A DNA stretch of 64,000 nt from JAJEFO01 sp009843725. Its GTDB lineage: Bacteria; Pseudomonadota; Alphaproteobacteria; Rhodobacterales; Rhodobacteraceae. Shown here piece by piece: positions 35,026 through 44,315 of this stretch (positions within the stretch are counted from its first letter, which is position 1; the number at the start of each line of letters is the position of its first letter). The DNA lies in the NCBI GenBank assembly GCA_965243215.1, contig CBDEUJ010000005.1, positions 744,001-808,000 on the forward strand. The letters run 5' to 3'. The notes beneath the pieces are model-generated. The model ran no database searches, had not been told where the DNA came from, and saw nothing but the letters and a program-made list of their open reading frames with translations. A program made the translations under genes and the position numbers.

Positions 35026-35832
35026 ATGGCTGACATGGACAAGGCCGAAACAAGCCCGCCGATGGTCATCCCGATCCTTGTCATATCGCTCCCGGGCAGC
35101 GCGGATCGACGCGAGTCGATCGCCGCCCGGCTGGACGCACTGTCCCTGCCGTTCGAGTTCGTGGACGCGGTGGACGGAAGGCGCGGACTCCCAGAAGAAT
35201 GCGAACCGCTTATCGACAGGTCCAGAGCGGTTTCCGGCCACTCATACCCCATGTCGGATGCTGAATTCGGTTGTGCCCTGTCACACATGAAGGCGTATCG
35301 GCGGATGATCGACAATGGCATTCCACATGCGATGATCCTGGAAGACGATGCCATTCCGCAAAGTGACCTCCCGCAATACCTGGAAGGCCGACACTTTGAA
35401 GGATCGGACCTGACATCCTTGTTCTACGGCCGGGCCTACGTTAAGCCCCGCCGCGCTGTGCATCTGTTTGACGGATACAAGTCCTATCCGTGCGAACCTG
35501 GCATATTCGTGGGGGGGGCGGTAGGTTACATAGTGTCCCTTGATGCCGCCCGCCACATCCTCGAAAACGCCGTTCCGGTGATCAGCGTTCCGGACTGGCC
35601 GGCCTGCGCCGAACGTTTCAAGGAACTAAAACGGTGGCACCTCGTCCATCCCAGACTGGTCGAACACGCGAAGCGGAACACAGGTGGGGAGCCATCCACT
35701 ATCGGGCCGTCACGCCGTCAACGCAAGCGGCGGTTCCTCGGAGTGTACATCCCGCCGTGGGACAGGATCACGCAATCCTGGAAGTGGAAACTTTGCTATC
35801 GATTGCTCGGCTTTCGAAAGATCAACTGGTGA
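35026..35832 (+). CDS. Glycosyltransferase family 25 (LPS biosynthesis)
   Basis: A 268-aa GT25 enzyme, the family of LPS core galactosyl- and glucosyltransferases. It has the family opening VIPILVISLPGSADRRESIAARL, the F-x-x-V-D-A-V-D-G region (FEFVDAVDGR), the segment FGCALSHMKAYRRMI, and the acidic metal motif AMILEDDAIP near residue 103. A second ATG three codons in (35035) is an alternative start. It is probably a cytosolic membrane-associated transferase in the core-oligosaccharide cluster; donor and acceptor are unknown. Confidence 0.9.
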   Translation: MADMDKAETSPPMVIPILVISLPGSADRRESIAARLDALSLPFEFVDAVDGRRGLPEECEPLIDRSRAVSGHSYPMSDAEFGCALSHMKAYRRMIDNGIPHAMILEDDAIPQSDLPQYLEGRHFEGSDLTSLFYGRAYVKPRRAVHLFDGYKSYPCEPGIFVGGAVGYIVSLDAARHILENAVPVISVPDWPACAERFKELKRWHLVHPRLVEHAKRNTGGEPSTIGPSRRQRKRRFLGVYIPPWDRITQSWKWKLCYRLLGFRKINW

Positions 35833-36419
35833 ACCACACGTTACCTAGCTCGTGACGCCAATCCATCTATAACGCCGACGCCCCCGAAGTTCGCTCTTCG
35901 CAAGCCATTCGAGTTCGTTTTCGGCGGAATGGAATTCCAAGAACCGTGGCTGATCCGCCTGAGAATGTCACGCAACTGGACGCACGGCGGCCAGTGACCG
36001 GCGTCGACGGCGGGGATGGACAGATCTTGATGGTCGAGTGCGCAAACCTGAAGTGGACTTTGTGCGCTTTGACGAGCGGATCAACGGTGTGAAGAAGGCG
36101 ATTGGTCAGAGAATTGGCGACTTTTTGAAGAGTCAACGGCGTCCAAGATGTGGGCATTTGACAGCGCAATCGGTGACGGCGTGATAGCGGCCGGCTTGGT
36201 GTTGACGACCGCGAAGCGCCTGAGCGAATGATGTTGGCCATCCTGGAAATTTAGCCCTTCGGCACTTTCCTACATAGGTCCCATTCCAAAAGCAGCCTGA
36301 TTCTTCCATCAGTTCATGATTCTTGCGATCTTGGATTCATGATCTTTCCTGCAGACAAGAAATTCCATGGGCTTGGCAATTCCCCACTAGGCTCAGCCTC
36401 GCTTCTCTTGTGGTCTGGC
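35833..36419. other. Region without a recognised gene
   Basis: About 590 bases between the GT25 gene and the convergent Kdo kinase gene. Frames on both strands are short, and none has a recognisable domain. Composition is more AT-rich than the core genome, consistent with the mosaic LPS region. Confidence 0.5.
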
Positions 36420-37139
36420 CTACGCCCAACGTGCATATCCAGACAGAAGCGATGCCCAATCTTCAGCAGCCCATTTGAAACCTGGGCGCAAGTGTCTTTC
36501 CTTCTCGAACGACCTTTGCAGCCGGGAAAGGTTGCGCTTCATCCACCTTCCAGGTGCGCGCATTCCGCATTTGTCGAAGTCGATTAGCCACGCCCGTTCG
36601 CCAGCGTCCAACAGAATATTCCGGCAATTTAGATCTGCATGATAGACGCTCAAGGAGTGCATCCGCCCTATAGCAGCGCCAATCGTGAACCAATTCCGAT
36701 CAGGAAGAGCACGTTCCAACAAAATCTCGGCCAAGGGACGTGCATCTGGGATGCGTTCGGTAATGAGATCGGCACGGTAGAATGGACCGGATGGGAAGTG
36801 ACGTGCGGCAAGCGGCCGTGGCACCAACATACCTTGAGTATACATCCAGTCGAGCAACGTGAATTCCCGCATTGCCCGGCTTCTGCGAATCCGCGTTTTG
36901 ATATAGCGGTCGCGGATGAGCTTGCCAACAATGCCACCGCGCTGGAAGTGCCGCAAGACCATGTCACGATCAGAATAGTGCAAGAAATGCGCCTCGCTGC
37001 GCCCTAACGAACTGCCTCGAAGGTTGCCCTGATCGCGAAGCCAGTCAGGTTCAAATATCCGCGGTTCCATCGGTGAGAAGATGGCTGCATCGTACCATAT
37101 AACCGCGCCCTCGACGTGAAGCTCCGAAGTCGTGCCCAT
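36420..37139 (-). CDS. kdkA: 3-deoxy-D-manno-octulosonic acid kinase
   Basis: A 239-aa protein of the KdkA/WaaP small-kinase family that phosphorylates the inner-core Kdo residue of LPS. The kinase signature appears as VYHADLNCRNILLD (catalytic loop) near residue 165 and WLIDFDKCGMR (metal-binding Asp) near residue 184; LVPRPLAARHF and the R-A-D-L-I-T-E-R segment are also typical. It is on the minus strand within the core-oligosaccharide cluster, and GC content is lower than in neighbouring housekeeping genes. Confidence 0.9.
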   Translation of the reverse strand: MGTTSELHVEGAVIWYDAAIFSPMEPRIFEPDWLRDQGNLRGSSLGRSEAHFLHYSDRDMVLRHFQRGGIVGKLIRDRYIKTRIRRSRAMREFTLLDWMYTQGMLVPRPLAARHFPSGPFYRADLITERIPDARPLAEILLERALPDRNWFTIGAAIGRMHSLSVYHADLNCRNILLDAGERAWLIDFDKCGMRAPGRWMKRNLSRLQRSFEKERHLRPGFKWAAEDWASLLSGYARWA

Positions 37140-37305
37140 GAGAATCCCGCATCAATTCCCGAATCCGCTCGCCGTAACTGCGCGAAGTTCCGCCTCGCAG
37201 CCAGAGAAGAGATGGGCTTGTTTCTCGCAAGCGTCAACTATAGGAGCGCGGCGAGGAGACTGACCAAGTCCCCGAAATCAGATCATCAATGCTCCAGGGA
37301 TTGCT

Positions 37306-38514
37306 ATGGCTCACGTCGCGATGCTCGTTCCCAAGCTCGACAGGGGAGGTGCACCGCTGATTACACTTCGGATTGCCAGTGGGCTGGCGAAGTTGGGGAA
37401 TAGAGTGGACATCGTGATCTTCGAGCCAGTCTTCAATTTCAGCAACGACATCCCTTCAAATGCACGGCTGGTGGTTCTGTGCGGAAGAAATGCAGCGCAT
37501 GCATCGGGCGACGCACCAGAGGGCACAATATTGCGCGACGAGTCCGCGCCGATGAAATTACTGGCTCGTCTAGCTGCTGCAGTTCGATCCAACCGGTTGC
37601 GATTGCTGATGCTGCGCCCGAGATTGGCAGCCTACGTGCTTCGCCTGATCCCCTATATTGAACGCGAACGCCCAGACATCATCTTCGCCAATCTCCCGCC
37701 GATGGAGTACTCGGCATTGTTGGCTGCGCGATCATTGTCGCGGCCCCCTCCACCGATTATCCCGGTGGTGCACAGCGTGTTTGGCCAGAACTCGAGGCAG
37801 TCTCGTCGAAGGCGTCTGCTGTTTCCCAAGGTCCCTCATGTCGTGGCCGTCTCACATGGCGTCGCGGAGAACGTTTGCGTCACTTCAGGTGTTGCCAAGG
37901 AGCGTGTCACAACCATCCAAAACCCGGCATACTCGCCTCATATCGCCCGACTGGCCAAGTCACGTCCCGATCATCATTGGTTCAGGGACGCCGGCCCGCC
38001 GATAGTTCTCGGGGTGGGGCGCCTTGTACCTGACAAGGACTTCCTCACATTGCTGGAGGCATTCCACTTCGCGCGAAGGGAGCACGCGTGCCGTCTCCTC
38101 ATCCTGGGCGAAGGCAGAATGCGCAGGGCGCTCGAAAGGAAGGTGCGCGCACTTGACCTCTCGGACCATGTCTCAATTCCGGGCTGGAAGAGGAACCCTT
38201 ATGCTTTCATGTCCCGGGCCTCACTCTTTGTGCTGTCGTCACGACGCGAGGGATTTCCTACAGTGCTCGTGGAAGCCTTGGCCTGCGGATGCCCCGCAGT
38301 TTCAACCGATTGCCCATCAGGTCCATCCGAGATTCTGGAGTCTCGGGACTTGCTCGCCCCGGTCGGGAATCCGGAAGCGCTGGCGCGGGTCATGCTGCAG
38401 GCGTTAAAGAAACCTGCGAACAGCCTGGCATTGAAGGCCAAGGCTGCACAGTTTTCTGTCGAACGGGCTGCCCATGAATACGATAAGCTGATTTCCGGCA
38501 TTGTCTCGGTCTGA
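37306..38514 (+). CDS. Glycosyltransferase family 4
   Basis: A 402-aa GT-B fold retaining glycosyltransferase. The N-terminal domain opens MAHVAMLVPKLDRGGAPL (acceptor loop). The C-terminal nucleotide-sugar domain has VLGVGRLVPDKDFLTLLEAF, a W-K-R-N-P-Y segment and the donor motif EGFPTVLVEALACGCPAV with its E-x7-E pair. It probably adds a hexose to the LPS core or another surface glycan. It ends just before galE on the same strand. Confidence 0.92.
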   Translation: MAHVAMLVPKLDRGGAPLITLRIASGLAKLGNRVDIVIFEPVFNFSNDIPSNARLVVLCGRNAAHASGDAPEGTILRDESAPMKLLARLAAAVRSNRLRLLMLRPRLAAYVLRLIPYIERERPDIIFANLPPMEYSALLAARSLSRPPPPIIPVVHSVFGQNSRQSRRRRLLFPKVPHVVAVSHGVAENVCVTSGVAKERVTTIQNPAYSPHIARLAKSRPDHHWFRDAGPPIVLGVGRLVPDKDFLTLLEAFHFARREHACRLLILGEGRMRRALERKVRALDLSDHVSIPGWKRNPYAFMSRASLFVLSSRREGFPTVLVEALACGCPAVSTDCPSGPSEILESRDLLAPVGNPEALARVMLQALKKPANSLALKAKAAQFSVERAAHEYDKLISGIVSV

Positions 38515-38542
38515 AATGGCGAATGTGGAAAGGATGATGTCA

Positions 38543-39538
38543 ATGCGGCCGACAATTGTAGTGACGGGTGGTGCCGGTTACATCGGCAGCCATGTAACGC
38601 TTGCATTGCGCGATCAGGATTGGCCGGTTTTGGTGGTCGACAATTTGGAGTGCGGCGACGCGAGCCTGGTGCCGGACGGTGTCGAATTCTTCAACGCAGA
38701 TTGCGGTGATGCAGATCGAATGCTGGCCCTGTTCGCCAAACACCAGGTGCACGCGGTCATGCATCTCGCAGCTTCGACCCTGGTGCCCGAGTCAGTTGTT
38801 GATCCCATGAAATATTACCTGAACAACGCTGTCAGTACGGCAAATCTGATTGATAGTTGCATCAGGTCTAATGTGGGGGTGTTCATTTACAGTTCGACTG
38901 CGGCTGTCTACGGGAATGCGCGAGGGTCTGGTCGCGTCTCGGAGGAGGAACCACCGCGTCCCATCACCCCATACGGAAAGTCAAAGCTCATGGGGGAAGA
39001 GATGTTAGCAGACGCGGCCAGCGCCCATCCTTTCCGCTACATCGCTTTGAGATATTTCAACGTGGCCGGCGCCGACCCCGCCGGACGCAGCGGCCAATCG
39101 AATCCAAACGCCACGCACCTCGTTAGTGTGGCATGTCAAACTGCCGTGGGCGCACGCGCATACATGGAAACTTATGGCAACGACTACGATACGCCCGACG
39201 GGACCTGCGTGAGAGATTACGTGCACGTCTCTGATGTCGCGGACGCGCACACGGCCGCGCTTGAACATTTGATGCGTGGCGCAGAAAGCGGAGTCTTCAA
39301 CTGTGGATATGGCCACGGCCATTCGGTCCTGGACGTTGTCGCTGCGGTGCGTCTCGTTTCGGGAGCGGACATCTGCGTCCGTGAGGCATCGCGCCGTCCA
39401 GGTGATGTTCCGGAACTGGTTTGCTCGGCGCGGCGCATCCGTGAGACGCTTGGTTGGGCGCCCAAACACGATCAACTCTCGACCATCGTGCAGACCGCCT
39501 ACGACTGGGAATGTCGCCAGCGGGACGGGACTACGTAA
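38543..39538 (+). CDS. galE: UDP-glucose 4-epimerase
   Basis: A 331-aa extended SDR enzyme interconverting UDP-glucose and UDP-galactose for glycan synthesis. It shows the NAD loop VVTGGAGYIGSH, the HLAA segment, the catalytic SSTAAVYG and YGKSK motifs, and ALRYFNVAGADPAGRSGQ. ATG at 38543 is preferred: GGAAAGG lies 9 bases upstream and MRPTIVVTGG is the usual N-terminus. ATGs at 38516 and 38534 are alternatives. It follows the GT4 gene closely and probably supplies UDP-galactose to a nearby transferase. Confidence 0.94.
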   Translation: MRPTIVVTGGAGYIGSHVTLALRDQDWPVLVVDNLECGDASLVPDGVEFFNADCGDADRMLALFAKHQVHAVMHLAASTLVPESVVDPMKYYLNNAVSTANLIDSCIRSNVGVFIYSSTAAVYGNARGSGRVSEEEPPRPITPYGKSKLMGEEMLADAASAHPFRYIALRYFNVAGADPAGRSGQSNPNATHLVSVACQTAVGARAYMETYGNDYDTPDGTCVRDYVHVSDVADAHTAALEHLMRGAESGVFNCGYGHGHSVLDVVAAVRLVSGADICVREASRRPGDVPELVCSARRIRETLGWAPKHDQLSTIVQTAYDWECRQRDGTT

Positions 39539-39747
39539 TCGGATTGCCGCCATGGTCCAATGACGGCAAGCCTAACTCAGTCTCTGCAGAGCGAGAGTGC
39601 GTCCGGAGGAACTGCACAGATCACGTTGCCAAGCGCGGTGCACAAACCATGACAAATGTTATCTGAGCATGTTCGACCGAGGTCCTTGTCGTTCTGGTTG
39701 TCACTGTTCCCTATTGGTATGCTCTTGCATGACTGGAGGATTGGTCC

Positions 39748-40752
39748 GTGCCCATCAACGTTGTAGAGAACCCTCAGGTTGAATTTGGGCGGATTGGCGA
39801 TCCATCACGCCCAGCCGGAATTAGCGCGTTTCTCCGTGTCAAGAATGGCGCAGACTTTGTCGAAGCTGCGATTCGCAGCCACATCCGTCAATTTGACGAG
39901 ATCGTGGCTGTCTTCAACGACTGTACCGATGCCACACCCGACATCTTGAGAAGGCTGGCGGTCGAGTTTGGTGAACGGCTGCGAGTTTTCCATTACGTCC
40001 CCAGAGTCTTCCCGCCCGGGAGTTCAGACCACGCGACCGAGCCAGGGGACTCGCCGAATTCGTTGGTCCATTACTACAACTTTTCTCTTGCGCAGACCCG
40101 GTTCAGCACAGTCACCAAGCTGGATGACGATCATGTTGCACTGGATGTCCGGCTCAACCAAATTTGCCAACAAATCCGAGCTCGCGGTTGCAATCTGTCG
40201 GAGATGTGGTGCTTTTCAGGTCTTAATCTCGCGCGCAGAACGGATGGCAGTCTTGGCATTCCAATGGCTTGCCCAATCTCGGGAAGCGGCGACATCGGCT
40301 TTTTCACGCCCACCCATTCAACAAGATTCCGCCACGACGCCCGCTTCGAACGATTCCACCGCGGCAGCATCCCGCGGCGATTCGTGGGATTTCTCTACTG
40401 GCACATGAAGTACCTCAAAAGCGATGAGGGATTCGTCAACTATGACCTCTTGGGAAATCCCGAAAGCCGATACCACAAGAAAAGACTGAAGTTCGATGCC
40501 TCCGAGATCCTGCCGCTGCCTGCGTTTCGCTCGCGGTCCCGATCCCAACGCGGGATCTTGAATGGAATCGCTTCGCGGTTGAACGCCAAGTTCCGTCTGA
40601 AGGCCGAACGCAACCTCGCGGTTGCGACGAGCTTCCCGCAAGCCTCGCTAGAGGACGCGATTATCGAGGAAAGCCCTGAATTCGCAGAACTTATCCTCAA
40701 CCACCACTTGGGCCATCAAGCCAATTTGAGAGCTGCCCCGTACGATGGCTGA
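39748..40752 (+). CDS. Glycosyltransferase family 2-like protein
   Basis: A 334-aa protein with the opening of a GT-A transferase acting on surface glycans (GISAFLRVKNGADFVEAAIRSHIRQFDEIVAVFNDCTDATPDI) and a metal motif TKLDDDHVALDVRL near residue 128. Starting codon GTG at 39748 has GGAGGA 8 bases before it. The C-terminal third is not recognisable. It is the last clear gene of the LPS cluster. The family match is good, the specificity unknown. Confidence 0.8.
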   Translation: MPINVVENPQVEFGRIGDPSRPAGISAFLRVKNGADFVEAAIRSHIRQFDEIVAVFNDCTDATPDILRRLAVEFGERLRVFHYVPRVFPPGSSDHATEPGDSPNSLVHYYNFSLAQTRFSTVTKLDDDHVALDVRLNQICQQIRARGCNLSEMWCFSGLNLARRTDGSLGIPMACPISGSGDIGFFTPTHSTRFRHDARFERFHRGSIPRRFVGFLYWHMKYLKSDEGFVNYDLLGNPESRYHKKRLKFDASEILPLPAFRSRSRSQRGILNGIASRLNAKFRLKAERNLAVATSFPQASLEDAIIEESPEFAELILNHHLGHQANLRAAPYDG

Positions 40753-41833
40753 AAACAGTAAAGCCCTCGAGATTGCTCGCGCAGGGACCGTAGCTTTGAG
40801 GCGAGGCGAATACGCGCTGCTTGCGCCACCTGACTGGCAATGGTTTGCAACACGCAAGCCGAGAGCCAGCATTCGGTCCCGAAATGTGGGGGTTGCCACG
40901 AATTCGCCGAGAAGCAGCATCGTCAAACGGGGAAGGGTGCTCACATAGGCGTCGCCTGCGTGCCTCAGCTCAACCAGGGCGGAAGCCTCGCCGGAGAGAG
41001 CGTTGAATTTCCGGCAATTGGACGCATTGCCGAGACATCCCGCGATTGCCGCAAGATGCGTGAGCGCGTTGGCTGACCCCGAATCCGCCAGAAGAGCACG
41101 CCATGCGTTCTGGGCGGAGGCGTCGCGTGCTGACCTTCTCCGTCGTCAGCCCGCTTTCCATCGTCACCATCACAGTTGACGGCGAGAACGGCTTTCAGTC
41201 CGAGATCGAGTGCGACTTCGTGGAGGGCACACGTCCCAACAGGACGACGAGCGCGACCAGCTTCAGACGCGATACAAGGCGCTCAAGGCCAAGCTTCACG
41301 CGATGGCACTGGATCAGCTGAAGGCGTTTGACGCCACTGCAGCCGAGAAACGGCGCAATTCTGCGAACACGCCATGACGCATCGGATCAAGTCCCTTCAG
41401 GACGCCGCAGGAGACGCCGAGCGCGGCCGTCGTCAGCGCGTGCAAGTTGCGCCAAGCGCGCGTTGAAAGCGCTTCCGCTTGGCGGCGAACAGCTGGTGTA
41501 TCAAGAGAGCCGAAAAATCTGGTGTCGAGCCCGTCTACCTGGGTGAAGACGGTCGCTGGCGGCGCCAAGACCTGATCGTCGATTTGCCTCTCTCTGCCGC
41601 GCAGACGAAGGTTGTCACGGCCGTGGCGACCAGCTAATCGGATCTTCATCTCCAGATTTTCGCGAAACCCCTTGTCATCAGCACGATGGCCGATTTTGGG
41701 CGGGACTCGACATGTAACGGTCCCGGCTTGTCACGGCAGGAACTTGGCGGGGTCGATCTCCAGCAGGTCAAGGGCCCGGCGCTGCAGCTCCGTCGGCTGC
41801 GCGAACACCGGAAATCCGCACCTACGGTGCTGA
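40753..41833. other. Degenerate region before the island
   Basis: About 1.1 kb without a convincing gene. A 67-aa plus frame begins inside the end of the glycosyltransferase (40745, MAENSKALEIARAG...). Pieces near 41120-41380 and 41520-41640 (for example VEPVYLGEDGRWRRQDLIVDLPL) look protein-like but are broken between frames and not recognised. This is probably an eroded junction between chromosome and island. Confidence 0.45.
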
Positions 41834-41851
41834 GCAGACCTAACGGTCTGC
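41834..41851. repeat. Perfect 7-bp hairpin upstream of the recombinases
   Basis: GCAGACC-TAAC-GGTCTGC, 94 bases before the first recombinase start. There is no T-run, so a terminator is unlikely. It could be a regulatory or recombination-associated site. Confidence 0.55.
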
Positions 41852-41944
41852 AAATAAAGGCAAATCTCTCTCTCGTCAAACGTCGGAATGCGGCCGTTTC
41901 CGCCCTTTCCGGTCCGTCAACGCAACTGATTCGGGAGAGAATCC

Positions 41945-43066
41945 ATGGCCAGCCGCCGCCTGACCCAAAGACTGATCGACACCCTCAAGCCAAGCAAGTC
42001 CGTCCGCGAGGTCCGTGACACGGAACTCCAGGGCTTCGGCATCCGGATCCTGCCTTCCGGCCGCAAGTCGTACTTCGTGCATGCCCAGACCGACGGGCGG
42101 CGCGTCTGGACAAAAATCGGCGATGCCGGCGCGATGCCCCTGGGCGACGCGCGGGATCTTGCTCGGTCGCGTCTGGCCGCCAGCAGGTCGGGCGATCCGT
42201 CCCGCCCATCGAAGATCGCCGCAGAGACGCCGTTCGAGGACGTCGCGGACGCCGTCTTCCGCCTGCAGTCCCGGCACTGGAAGCCTGGCACCCTCGAAGT
42301 CAATCGCCGTTACCTGAAGAACCAGATCCTTCCCCGGTTCCGGGGACAGCCGATCGGCGCGATCACGAGTGCGGACGTCCGGCAATGGTTCGCCTCCCTA
42401 CGGGCGACACCGGCCGCCGCCGACCGGGCGGCGCCGGTCCTGTCGGTGATAATGCGGGAAGCCGAAACCCTTGGCTTTCGTCCGGAGGACTCCAATCCCT
42501 GCGGAAACATCCGGCGCTACCGGAGGCGTGGCCGCGAACGGTTTCTGTCCCGCGAGGAAACCCGGCGACTGGGTGCGGTGCTGAAATTGCATGACGGCAA
42601 CGTTCTGGCCGCGGCCGTGAAGCTGCTTGCTCTCACCGGCTGCCGAAGGAGCGAAATCATGACCCTTCAGTGGCAGGACTACCGCGACGGACATTTGTTC
42701 CTGCGGGACGGCAAGACGGGGCCTCGGACCGTCTGGCTGTCCTCCGCCGCCCGCACGGTCCTGGACGGCCTGCCCCGAAGCGGGCACTGGGTCTTTCCGG
42801 GGAGGTCCGTAGCCAGGCCGGAAAAGGGCCTGAACCAGTTCTGGCTAAAGTTGCGGAACGAGGCGGACCTGCGGGACGTCCGCCTGCACGATCTTCGACA
42901 CAGCTATGCGAGTCTGGCGCTTCAATGCGGCGAGACCGTTCTCACGATCGGCCGTTTGCTTGGCCACACCAAGCCGGACACGACTCTCAAGTACATCCAT
43001 CTCGCGGACGAGTCGGTACGAGACGCCGTCGATGCGCTGGCGCCGATCCTTGGCGGGGAGGAATGA
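41945..43066 (+). CDS. Tyrosine recombinase (integrase), first of a tandem pair
   Basis: A 373-aa site-specific integrase. An N-terminal arm-binding domain (RLIDTLKPSKSVREVRDTELQGFGIRI) of the DUF4102-like type is followed by a core-binding SAM-like domain. The catalytic domain has Arg in TGCRRSEI, H-x-x-R in LHDLRHSYAS, His in LLGHTKPDTTLKYIH and the nucleophile Tyr in that last motif. GGGAGAG precedes the ATG. It is followed after 3 bases by a second integrase. Such enzymes move genomic islands and integrative conjugative elements. Confidence 0.95.
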   Translation: MASRRLTQRLIDTLKPSKSVREVRDTELQGFGIRILPSGRKSYFVHAQTDGRRVWTKIGDAGAMPLGDARDLARSRLAASRSGDPSRPSKIAAETPFEDVADAVFRLQSRHWKPGTLEVNRRYLKNQILPRFRGQPIGAITSADVRQWFASLRATPAAADRAAPVLSVIMREAETLGFRPEDSNPCGNIRRYRRRGRERFLSREETRRLGAVLKLHDGNVLAAAVKLLALTGCRRSEIMTLQWQDYRDGHLFLRDGKTGPRTVWLSSAARTVLDGLPRSGHWVFPGRSVARPEKGLNQFWLKLRNEADLRDVRLHDLRHSYASLALQCGETVLTIGRLLGHTKPDTTLKYIHLADESVRDAVDALAPILGGEE

Positions 43067-43069
43067 TCC

Positions 43070-44239
43070 ATGGCGAATCGGATGCGCCTGACCGACGCCG
43101 GCATCATGCGTCTCAAGCCCGGCTGCAAGGACTACACCGTCTGGGACACGGTCACGCCCGGCTTGGGCGTCCGGGTCCGGACGTCCGGGTTCCGGGGCTA
43201 CGTCTTCCACGAGAGGGGCCAGGGCAATTCCAGACGGCTCTCGCTGGGCCCGGTGACGCTGAAGGGCGTCCAGGAGGCCCGAAAGGAGTGTCTTTCGTTC
43301 CAGCTGGACGGAATTGGAGGAGAGGCCGGAACCGGCACGACGCCCGCGTCCTGCGTTCCTCTGTTCCGGGACTACGTGGCCGACACATGGATGGCAGGCC
43401 ATTCCAGCCGCTGGAAGCCGTCGACACTCAGATTCGTGAGGTCCCATCTCCGATGCCAGCTGCTTCCGGCGTTCGGGCACCTGCGGCTGGACCGGATCAC
43501 CCGGGCGGGCGTCGAGACCTGGTTCGACCACCGCAGCGTCGACGCGCCGGGCAATGCCAACAAGGGCCTCGCGCTGTTGCGGCGGATCATGAACCATGCC
43601 GTCTCAAGCGGACTGGTTTCCCTGAACCCGGCCAAGCGCACGAGGATGAACCCGAGACCCCGGCTCACCAGGTTCCTTTCGACCGAGGAAATCGTCCGCC
43701 TTCACGAGGCTCTCGACCAATGCGTGGCAGAGCGGCCCGCATGGGAACGGCAGGCCGACATCTTGCGCCTTCTCATCCATACGGGATGCCGCAAGAGCGA
43801 GATCAAGGACCTGAAATGGTCCGAGGTGGAGGGAGACACGCTCCGGCTCAGCGACAGCAAGACCGGTCCGCGAATCGTGCATCTCAGCGCGGACGCCCGT
43901 GCCGTCATCGAGCGGCAGCGGCGCGGGAACAGTCCGTTCGTGTTTCCCTCTCCTGTCAATCCAGGGAAGCCCCACGGCGACAATCTGGCATTATGGAGCC
44001 GCGTGCGGGATCGGGCCGACCTCACTGGCGTCCGCCTGCATGATCTTCGACACACCTATGCCAGCCAGGCCGTCATGAAGGGAGTTCCGCTGCCGGTCGT
44101 GTCGCGGCTTCTGGGTCACCGGCAGTTGCAAATGACCATGAGATACGCCCATGTCGGAGACCGAGAGGTCGTCGCCGCGGCCGAGAGGATCGGCGCGGCG
44201 ATTTCGCGGGCGTTGGACGTTTCCGACCGAACCCGGTGA
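43070..44239 (+). CDS. Tyrosine recombinase (integrase), second of a tandem pair
   Basis: A 389-aa integrase with the same layout as its neighbour but clearly diverged in sequence. Catalytic residues are Arg in TGCRKSEI, LHDLRHTYAS, RLLGHRQLQMTMRYAHV with the Tyr nucleophile. It starts 3 bases after the first gene and is certainly co-transcribed. The pair converges with the defence operon. Two adjacent recombinases may act jointly at one attachment site or represent two generations of element. Confidence 0.95.
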   Translation: MANRMRLTDAGIMRLKPGCKDYTVWDTVTPGLGVRVRTSGFRGYVFHERGQGNSRRLSLGPVTLKGVQEARKECLSFQLDGIGGEAGTGTTPASCVPLFRDYVADTWMAGHSSRWKPSTLRFVRSHLRCQLLPAFGHLRLDRITRAGVETWFDHRSVDAPGNANKGLALLRRIMNHAVSSGLVSLNPAKRTRMNPRPRLTRFLSTEEIVRLHEALDQCVAERPAWERQADILRLLIHTGCRKSEIKDLKWSEVEGDTLRLSDSKTGPRIVHLSADARAVIERQRRGNSPFVFPSPVNPGKPHGDNLALWSRVRDRADLTGVRLHDLRHTYASQAVMKGVPLPVVSRLLGHRQLQMTMRYAHVGDREVVAAAERIGAAISRALDVSDRTR

Positions 44240-44315
44240 TCCGGTGCAATCGTCCACTGACGGCCTGCACCGCGGGATTCTGAGACGGCTTCGGGCCGCG
44301 ATCCGTTGCGCTCCG

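Noticed and set aside
41820..41944. tRNA gene as attachment site for the integrases
   Set aside because: No cloverleaf or T-loop consensus was found; only a single 7-bp hairpin is present.
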